Shown here one piece after another: positions 56,342-64,000 of a DNA stretch of 64,000 nucleotides. Positions within the stretch are counted from its first letter, which is position 1. The number at the start of each line of letters is the position of its first letter. The DNA is from Trichostrongylus colubriformis (Eukaryota > Nematoda > Chromadorea > Rhabditida > Trichostrongylidae). Made by a program: the position numbers and the translations under genes. The DNA lies in the NCBI GenBank assembly GCA_963978905.1, contig OZ022260.1, forward strand, positions 41,104,259-41,168,258, given 5' to 3'. Under the pieces are notes generated by a model. That model searched no databases, was not told where the DNA came from, and saw only the letters and a list, made by a program, of their open reading frames with translations.

Positions 56342-57993
56342 ATGGAACCAGTGGAGACAGGTGAACCGATGTGCGATCCACCTGCGGCTGGTGACGAAAT
56401 GAACAATGCTCCAAAAGTCAGTTTCTTGGACATTTTTATGTGGATCGCCGATGTAAAGACTTTTGCCGTATTTCTACGGCTCTAGTGACGGTAATTTTGG
56501 AACCAGAGCGTTTATGTGAATTGGTCTTTCTGTAGGGTGAAAAAACTCGTCGTCGATCCGTTAGAGGTCGGAGGTCCCTAATAAGAGTAGACGTGGAAGG
56601 CTCGTCGCCGGTTATTGTAGCTGCACCGCTATCAGATTCCATCGTGCAGAATAAAGCGGTTGATACAGTTTGTTTTACGATTATTGGACTATGGTTTTCT
56701 CACAAGGTCTTAATGATGCTCATGATTCATTCTTATTTAAGGTAACGCAGCTTCTTCAAAGAAAGCATCAGGTTGTCACGTATATTGAGCGTCTACAAGC
56801 TGAGAAAGAGGAGTGGGAACAGTTACTTGAAAGGCAGCGTATGAAGAATGAGCATGCAGCGAAGTAAGAGGACATTATTCACACTTATTCCTTTTTTGCA
56901 TAGATGACTCTCCAGAGATGAGCAGTGACTTTTTTGCATTTGTTTATTTTGTAGTAAGATTGATCGCCCCTACGAACGCAAGCATTCTGCACGTGTACCC
57001 GTTGAGGATTTGGGTCAGATCGATGTCATGGAAAAGCCTCGACATGTGCTGAACCGGGTCCTTCGTGCTCTCAACAAAAAGAATGAGCAACATGTGAGGA
57101 TTACACTTTGTCGTATAGGAGACTCTCTTCAACCTTCGCAGTACTTACCATCCCAAAGAATTTCAGCAAAAATCCGTGGATGACCTTGAGGCTAAATGCA
57201 AGTCAATTTCTTCCTCTACTAATGAGCTGGTGAGTGTTCTCCTATTTAATTCCATCATTGTAAACTTCCAGCATCTTATTGCTTCTTTTTTCAAGCAGTA
57301 TATTTAGGCGGTACTATTCATTCAAAGCAACCCCACCACCTCGAATTTTGGTGGGATGGAAAAAGTTATTTTTGGGAAGCATTGGCATAGCGCAAGCGCC
57401 GGGCAGTTTTGCGCAGAAGTGCCATATTCGTGTTATACGGGGCGAATTACCTCGGGTACTGGTATTTAGCCAATTCAGGAAGTTTTCATAAATCACCTCT
57501 TCCAACCCATCAAGATTCGAGGTGGTGGGGTTGCTATGGGTAAATACTGCACCGTCTCAGTACTGCTGAACTCACCTGTAGAGAGAAACATGCCAGAAAA
57601 AGCAGAGTCCTAGTCCAAGAGAGAGGTTACCTCAACTGTGAATTTTGTTCTGGTGTGCATTGCTGCCCTTGCCTACGCAATGTGATAAGAACTGCAGCCC
57701 TGCGTGGATATACTATAACCTTGTTTTGGAAGAATTCTATTCTTCTAGAAGGGTTTCGCGGAAATTGTGTCCATTCCTGTTCCTCAGTGAGAGCCGTTAT
57801 ATCTCCAGATGGATGACTAGGACTTTTTCAGAAGACGAGGATAGAAGCTCTTGTCGCCCTTTTGAACGCAGAACCAAAAGAGGAGTTGCTTGCTAGGAAA
57901 AAGTGGTTAGAAGATATCAGGAATAAGGAGGATAGACGAATTCAGCTTTTAGAAGAAAAGTTAGTTCGCCTAGAAGCCCAGGAAACGTTTTAG
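56342..57993 (+). CDS. Coiled-coil protein, candidate Dsn1/KNL-3-like kinetochore subunit
   Basis: Exons, with frame-consistent splice sites: 56342-56416, 56536 to about 56658 or 56667, 56742-56863, 56955-57093, 57167-57229 and 57832-57993 (about 230 residues). Exon 2 begins with an arginine-rich 'TRRRSVRGRRSL', which resembles the RRxSxxxRGRR-type motif of the Mis12-complex subunit Dsn1. Exon 3 is helical, with 'AEKEEWEQLLERQRMKNEHA'. Exons 4-6 continue as helices ('LNRVLRALNKKNEQ', 'KSVDDLEAKCKSI', 'KEELLARKKWLEDI', 'RRIQLLEEKLVRLE') and end ETF. Such a short all-helical, coiled-coil protein fits Dsn1, which links CENP-C to the outer kinetochore, but coiled coils are easily misassigned. The exon 2 donor is uncertain. 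The first exon has no obvious leader acceptor. Confidence 0.65.
57308..57555. mobile_element. Foldback MITE in an intron of the coiled-coil gene
   Basis: The arms 'gcaaccccaccacctcgaat' and 'attcgaggtggtggggttgc' pair, with inverted ends 'cggtactatt' and 'aatactgcaccg'. It accounts for most of the 602-base intron before the last exon. Confidence 0.85.
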
Positions 57994-58077
57994 AATAACG
58001 CTTGCATTTGCAATTGATTGGTCTTTATTTTCCTTTTTCGTTTCTTAGCATGTCAACATTGTGTTTACCCTACAAAG

Positions 58078-58248
58078 CAGCCTGTATCCGTCGTCAGACT
58101 TCGCGATTTTGCGGTGTCGCGGATTCGTTCTCGAATGCGGCATTGTAAAATCTCAAAGTCGCAGAAGCGCGTGCAAAAGTGCGGTACTGCGAAGTCGCGG
58201 AATGGCAGAAATGCAAAACCATACAATCGCGAAGTCTGACAGCGGCCT
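58078..58248. mobile_element. Palindromic MITE just after the coiled-coil gene
   Basis: The arms 'cagacttcgcgattttgcgg' and 'caatcgcgaagtctgac' pair, and the interior is rich in imperfect 'gcggat', 'gcggca', 'gtcgcag' text. It lies about 85 bases past the stop codon, within reach of the 3' UTR. Its style is similar to 62479-62690. Confidence 0.75.
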
Positions 58249-58259
58249 TCAAATGCCAC

Positions 58260-61200
58260 ATTTTATCACTACTTGTTCTTCCTTCCGTTTCATTTTTCCT
58301 TCCCCTCTGTTAGCGCTCTTACTTTAACAGACGCAGTGATATGACTGGAATTAACCTGAGTTTCTATAAACACCCTCAGCGAAGCTCACTCCAAAGAAGA
58401 GCAGAGAATGTTTGATAGTTCATTTAAGAGAACGCTTGAGATGTGTGGAAAGCTCCCTTAGATCATGCTGATGAGAGCCAAGGAATCTTAGGCGTTTCTG
58501 GTAACAACCCTGATGGAGAGATTGAGCATAATTCTCATTTTTCATCGGAAAAAATTATGGGCTGTATTGTAGAGCATGCTTAAAAAATTTCACCCAATTC
58601 GACTTGAAATATGTTCACTCAAAACATATGCTCAAATTTATTTGTTACGATATCGGTTTAAGGATGCATATGCTATATTTAGGTTCGATTTTTTTTCTCA
58701 CTCATTTTCACTTACTGTCTTTTCTTCGTCGAAACGCGAAGAAATACTGAAAGGCTATGTTTCTACTTCCTTGTGGAATTATTCATCAATTGTAGCAAAA
58801 ATATCTTCCATTTCCCTAAAACTATGTACTTACTGTATTATTATGTATTAAATTTTGTTTATCGTAATGTATTACTTCGTATTCTTTGTTCTTATAAATT
58901 TAAATGATAAACTTCACTTATTGATTGCGCCCGCTATCACATCGCGATTACGACCGGTAAGACTGCGTTCATACTCTGCGGTGCCAGCAGGGGTGCGTGC
59001 TAGTAGAACCGAAAATTCGTGTTGCTGCGTTCGGCGCACGACGCGTCACGTCTAGAGTAAAGCGTATTTCGCTGCCAAAGCTTTTTGACCTATGTATTAC
59101 GAGCTGGCATAACTCAGACCCCTGCCGCACTTCAGACGTCGCAACGCGAACTTGCTGTCCTTATAGCACACCCCTTGCCGGCGGCAGGTGTGGCTGCGTG
59201 TCTTTGCGCCTCCAGCTATGCCACCCTGTCTCGATGCCTCCCTGTCGTCTCTGCACCTTTCTGGTGCTATTCGGCGTCGCTGCCTGTGAACGTAGCCACT
59301 CCCGCCGGCGCTTAGTATGGCCGCGGCCTAATCAGTTGGATGTATCACATGCATTTTGCTTTGGGTGGCTGATGCAGTGATGGCTGACATTTGTTAGTCG
59401 CGTGATTGTGGCAGCTTGAAATCTACATTTCTATGTTTGTCCTGGCCTTCAACGTGGGCCTGCCGATTATAATCTATTGATCTGGCTCCACTTTTGGTTG
59501 GGTGAGTTATTGGAAATGTGATAATAAACTTACGCAATTGATGGTTCTGTTCAGCCAACTTATCTTATCAAAATGGTGTTTGGCGGAATCATTTTTTAGA
59601 ATCAGCGGTCAACTCCTAATTTACGTCGCTGCAATTTAAACTGGTGGCAGCTTTCGTTGACCAACACTTTATACCAAAGATGGTCAGTGGGCGGGGTTAC
59701 TACTTTGGGTGTGGTTTGTCGTCATCCTCTGTGGTCAGCGGGTCCAATTTCAGCAGCACGAAGTGTATAGTCATTGGCCACATCTTGACGTAATTTACTT
59801 GGTAAAGCATGTCACGTGTAAACACGCGTACTAACACGTTTATGAGCAGGAGCCTTGACAATGTCGCAGGGAATCATTCGATTTGTAGTATCGACAATGA
59901 GCGTTGGCTCCACTGAACGCAGTCAGGAAGGTGAATCTTTTTCTCTGATTTTTCAAAATAAGTGTGTTTTACCGAAATAAAGTGATTTCACTATATAATA
60001 GTTAGGCTTCCGTCGGTGGGCCAATGAATAATCAGTAGACTACTCTGTAACTGTACTGATTCAATATAAAGTCTTGATTGTTTTTTTTTTCAACCCACAA
60101 AATGTGAAAACACGGGCAATGCCAGTAACAATAGTCAATACTGCGTGGGGGCAATCCGTCCAAGCGTTGCCGAAAAAATTGACTTCTCATTTTAATTTTT
60201 TCCAGTACCCGGCATTCACTTGTTTGCCTAGAAACCTCACAGATCGATAGTTCACGTGTTTGGATTCACACATCAGGTCGTCAAGGGAATCATCGCATCA
60301 CTATTATCCACTAGGGCATCAGCAACTAAACGAACAAAAGCATTTTCTGAAACTGCTTTTTCTAACAAATACGTTATCTCGTCGTGAAAGATCCATGCAG
60401 GGACGGTGCGAACTAATAAAACTTCACGATTTTGCGGAACTGTGCATCGCGTTCGCTCAGTTGATCATATAACAGGTCGCTCTGGAGGGCGTTTATGCTT
60501 ATCATTTGCCAGTGTATTGCTAATTTAGATATTTATGATGATGTTGAATAAATTTGAAAGAAATGTGCAATTACACTCGTAAATAAAAAAAACTAAGAAG
60601 CATTCGGCAGCTACAAATTCGCTTTAATAAAGTGATAGGGGTAGTGTGGGCGATAAGGTATCCCACAAGGAGTCATTTACTGAAAAATTACGGGTCTGAG
60701 AGGCCTATGTATGGCTAAATCCGCGGAAGGCGCCCCCTTGAGCTGTGGCGAAGGCGGCCTTATCAGGCCAAGCCGCCTTGCTCATGTCAGCCCGCCCCCT
60801 AGGGTCGACTTTGCCGAAGAATGACTGGACTGATGTGTAAGTAATGAGCTTGATAGCAGAAATGATACTTATACTTATAAACCGTTTCGATCGAATTGAC
60901 GTGGTTCTTGACGTGTGAGCTTTCGTGAACACGTCCACCGATCAGTATCAAAGAATGGAAGGAATGCTACAATTGGATTGCCCTACTACTGCCTTTAAAG
61001 ATAGAAGATAGTCAATCGTTAAAGATAGATAGTAAAGATAGGACGCATTCGACGAGTAATGAAGATTACGGTGATATTTGGGTGAGTTTAGGCTATATAA
61101 TGAACCGAAGAATCATCCACGCGGTATTTTCCCTACGCTGTAGAGCTGATAGCACTTTGGCCCTTGACGGTTTGTGATTTCAGGCACAAAGCAAAATTGT

Positions 61201-62106
61201 GACAGCCGATACATTGGCCGATAGGCATTTCTGTTATGAACTGATATAATTCTAATTTGTGGTGAGAATCCCATGATCGTCCCACCTACCCCGTTCTCGA
61301 CCTCTAACCACAAATCAGGCCACGCCGCAAGGCATAATCAAGATCTAATGGGCACTTTCTTGTCTGAGGCAGCTATGTAGAATATGTGAAACGCAGCACG
61401 GCTGGGTTCAGGTGCGATATCAGAACAAAAAAGTGTCATTCCTACAAGTGCTCATATTTGATATTTCTATAGGATTAGCCCATCTATGGTCACGTGCACG
61501 TGAGAGTTACGATGAATCATCTCATTTTGCTGATCATCATAAGCTCCTATCAAGAAGAACGAGTGACCCAAGCATAACAAAAGAAACCAACACACATCTG
61601 TGCTAGCTACTGGGAGCGGGACTTTATTCAGATCAATTCCTATGTACCGCACTACCCTGACTCCCACCGCGGTAAAACTGGCACATTCGCGTTAACGATT
61701 TCGAAATCCGCCACGCCCACTATCGATTGAGAGCCACAACGCGGCACACGTCATCACACGTGTGAGACCACGCCCACTATTGATTGCCAGCGGCCTAAAT
61801 TCCTTGCTAGGGCGTGGTTTCGTAGCAGCCCTCCATCGTCAACGTGTGGTGCTCGGAGGGCATCCACGAAGTGGTGAGCACAACGCCACGCAGGGCGCGA
61901 AACTCTGCATTCGCACTTCGATCAATAGTGGCAGTCGAGCGCCCTTGTGCGACGGTCGTGCTAATTCTTCTCGCGTGTCGTCGTTCGTTTTGTTACGTAT
62001 CCAGGTTTTCGCTCAATGATCTCGAGATTAATATGCTTTGCATTGTTCCATCCGTGTTTCCGTTTTGGTCAGTACTAGAGTGAGTTGCGTCTGTTTCTAT
62101 GAAAAA
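58260..62106. other. Long stretch with no recognisable gene
   Basis: I found no convincing exons. Local features are a duplicated 'ccacgcccactat.gattg' at 61711 and 61767, direct 'aagatag' repeats near 61000-61040, and a GC-rich patch at 58970-59330. The last part is the probable promoter region of SUMO. Confidence 0.4.
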
Positions 62107-62112
62107 TTTCAG
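62107..62112 (+). promoter_or_regulatory. Candidate spliced-leader acceptor for SUMO
   Basis: A TTTCAG lies 11 bases upstream of the SUMO ATG and no upstream coding exon joins it. Confidence 0.7.
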
Positions 62113-62123
62113 AATCAGGAAGA

Positions 62124-62367
62124 ATGGCAGATAATGGTAGCGAAGCACCAGCTGGAGGAGATACTGGAGTAGAATATATCAAACTGAAAGTTGTTGGGCA
62201 GGTTGGTTAATGTTAATGTGCATTGAGGAGGTTCTCGTTCATTTCTCTTACGTATGTGCCGTTCAGGATTCAAATGAAGTACACTTTCGTGTAAAAAATG
62301 GTACTGCTATGGGCAAATTGAAGAAATCCTATGCTGATCGTACCGGAGTTGCTGTATCATCACTGCG
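62124..62367 (+). CDS. smo-1: SUMO, first two exons (gene runs off the window)
   Basis: SUMO is the small ubiquitin-like modifier that E1, Ubc9 and E3 enzymes attach to lysines of mainly nuclear proteins. Exon 1 is 62124-62201 and exon 2 is 62267-62367, joined by a 65-base intron in phase 0. The 59 readable residues start MADNGSEAPAGGDTGVEY and continue with 'IKLKVVGQDSNEVHFRVK', then 'KLKKSYADRTGVAVSSLR', which is near the nematode SMO-1 sequence. A disordered N-terminus precedes the beta-grasp fold, as usual. The donor after the split arginine codon (gtaggc at 62368) shows that a third exon is needed; I found none before 64000. That exon should carry the hydrophobic patch and the C-terminal diglycine, so processing cannot be judged here. 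Confidence 0.95.
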
Positions 62368-62478
62368 GTAGGCTTTTTTCGTTCAGCCTGAGTTCTTTTT
62401 CACATTTCGTTTTTGCCCAGCTGAGGCCAGCACACTAGCTTCTGCTTGGAAACCTTAGTCATGGTTCATAAGGCTTTG

Positions 62479-62690
62479 TTCACAGTTTTAAAATTTGCTC
62501 AATTGCAGAATTGCGGAAGACGATGAAGGTACGCATCGACTGGGAGAATCGCGGAATTTGCGGAATTGTGGAAAGAATTGCGGAATTTGCGAAAAAGTTA
62601 GATACGTATCGACGCTTTCCACAATTCTTCATTTCCGCAAATTGCGCGATTCTGCATTTCCACAATTCCACAAATTCCGCAACTGTGAAC
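62479..62690. mobile_element. Palindromic MITE in SUMO intron 2
   Basis: The ends 'ttcacagtt' and 'aactgtgaa' are inverted, with arms of repeated 'gcggaattt' and 'ttccacaattc' text and a centre at about 62585. Outer arms also pair 'gtacgcatcgac' with 'gtatcgacgc' style sequence. Confidence 0.75.
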
Positions 62691-63206
62691 ACCGCGTAAT
62701 ACGGAAAATATTTTCTCCCCCTTTGCTTCATCCTTCTGCGCACATGAAAATGAGCTCGCATGTTGAAATGACGACAACTCCAACATGTACCGTACATGTT
62801 GAACTAGTTTTGATATCTTTTTACACAAGTGGGGTCGTAGTCATAGAAAAGTCTTTAATTTGAACGTGATTCTACTTTCAAAGTTGATCACATAGCAGCT
62901 TCGATTTGAAGTTGAATTTAGTCGGTTGATCAAAAACCAATATTGAATGCGCATTTCTCCCTCACAATAGCTCTCATCCTAAATCCACCCATTAGGGCGA
63001 CGCATGTTGCGCGCAGTCCCTCTGGTATCTGCTAGCACCGGCTGTATTCCAGTGCGCGCAATTCCAATCGAACAATCATCCAAGCAGAGTGGAGCGCCCA
63101 TCCCCCTCCCCAACTGTATCAGACCAATGTTTGTCATATATGAATGTTAAGTAATATCGCTTGAAGTTTCGTTGTTTCTCAACTCAGTGAAGATGCAACG
63201 CGCTAA

Positions 63207-63445
63207 GGCAGTGTTCATAGTTCACGATTCAGGCGATCACGCGATTCAGGCGGAAGGAAAAAGATACATATTGATTGGGTGATTCAGGCGATCACGCGAT
63301 CGCGTAAAGCACGCGATCGCGTGGATCACGCGATTCAGGCGGAAAAGAAAAGATATATATTGATTAAGTGATTCGGGTGAATCGCGTGATCCACGCGATC
63401 GCGTAGATCGCGCGATCGCCTGAATCGTGAACTATGAACACTGCC
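63207..63445. mobile_element. Palindromic MITE with TAA flanks, PIF/Harbinger-like
   Basis: The termini GGCAGTGTTCATAGTTCACG and its exact complement are flanked by TAA on both sides (63204-63206 and 63446-63448). A 3-bp TWA target duplication with GG-rich ends is typical of the PIF/Harbinger superfamily. The interior repeats 'cgcgatcgcg' and 'gattcaggcg' many times. It lies in the presumed SUMO intron 2. No transposase is encoded. Confidence 0.8.
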
Positions 63446-63644
63446 TAACGCGTTTAGCGCGCCCAAGAAGGGGCGCGCTTTTCCACCAGTCTTGGGTGGT
63501 AATCTGTCTGTGATTGCAACGCAATGAAGTGATGCGAGTCGTACTGTTTGCAGCCCACTAACACTGAAGTTTTCTTCCTATGAAGCTTCCCGTAGTGGCT
63601 CGAAGACCATGTCCTCGTGACAAGACGGATTTGGAAGGCCGGTG

Positions 63645-63965
63645 ATTTGTTCCCACCGTAACCCTAATTGAAGGACGCAATGCGTACTTTTAAGATCTTG
63701 GCACAAGCGCGGGCCTTTAAACACGGTGGAAGTTGGGATTGTCGAAGATGAGACAGATGCTTGGGCTGATGCTTTCTAATGTAGGGGGAGGGGATATTTA
63801 TTTTAGCCTAAGCCTAGATAGGGAAGAAGCTTAGACGTTGGTGAAAAGCATCCGTCTCATCTTCGACAATCCCGACTTTCACCGTGTTTAAAAGGACCGT
63901 GCTGGTGACAAGATCTTTAAAGGACGCGTTGCGTCCTTTAATTAGGGTTACTGGGAACAAATCAC
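63645..63965. mobile_element. Foldback element at right edge
   Basis: The arms are long inverted complements: 'gtaaccctaatt.aaggacgc' and 'cttcgacaatcccgactttc' appear in both orientations. The spacer (63785-63860) carries a segment shared with 55620-55710. Confidence 0.8.
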
Positions 63966-64000
63966 AGCCTGCGGAATCCAACATGTGTCCTGGTGCTGAT

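Overview
The window looks like nuclear DNA of a nematode, most likely a clade V (rhabditine or strongylid) species. The genes are split by small introns with TTTCAG-type 3' splice sites. Three of them have a TTTCAG or CTTCAG acceptor shortly upstream of the start codon, as expected for spliced-leader trans-splicing. The recognisable proteins (SUMO, Tim13, a signal-peptide-peptidase-like protease) read like their Caenorhabditis counterparts. I cannot name the species. Genes occupy a small part of the window; most of the rest is transposon debris, foldback elements and one abundant compound repeat called R1 here.

Layout. 1-4745: R1, hairpins and a dead mariner. 4746-12506 (+): the C-terminal, catalytic half of an SPP-like (SPPL) intramembrane aspartyl protease gene, copy A, with a 6.3 kb intron full of repeats. 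12507-33650: repeats, MITEs, dead Tc1/mariner copies and a decayed copy of Tim13 exon 2 (17201-17428). 33655-35150: a second, broken 3' duplicate of the protease (copy B). 35150-42100: an RTE-type LINE fragment and MITEs. 42234-52229 (+): the complete protease gene, copy C. I assembled it as 14 exons, 625 codons including the stop, with a signal peptide, a lumenal PA-like domain and the YD, GLGD and QPAL motifs. 53373-53964 (-): Tim13. 56342-57993 (+): a coiled-coil protein that may be the kinetochore subunit Dsn1/KNL-3. 62124-62367 (+): the first two exons of SUMO; the last exon lies beyond the right edge.

History. The order protease then Tim13 is intact at 42-54 kb and is echoed by copy A plus the Tim13 exon relic at 5-17 kb. 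Copy B keeps only the protease 3' end and its flank. This suggests segmental duplication of a protease-Tim13 block, later broken up by repeat insertion. Copy A keeps all catalytic motifs in open, correctly spliced frames, so it may still be a gene.

The genes are not an operon: Tim13 lies on the opposite strand to the other genes. They serve membrane proteolysis (endosome/ER), mitochondrial inner-membrane import, probably chromosome segregation, and SUMO conjugation. Gene models rest on reading frames, splice consensus and paralogue comparison by eye; no database search or alignment was run.
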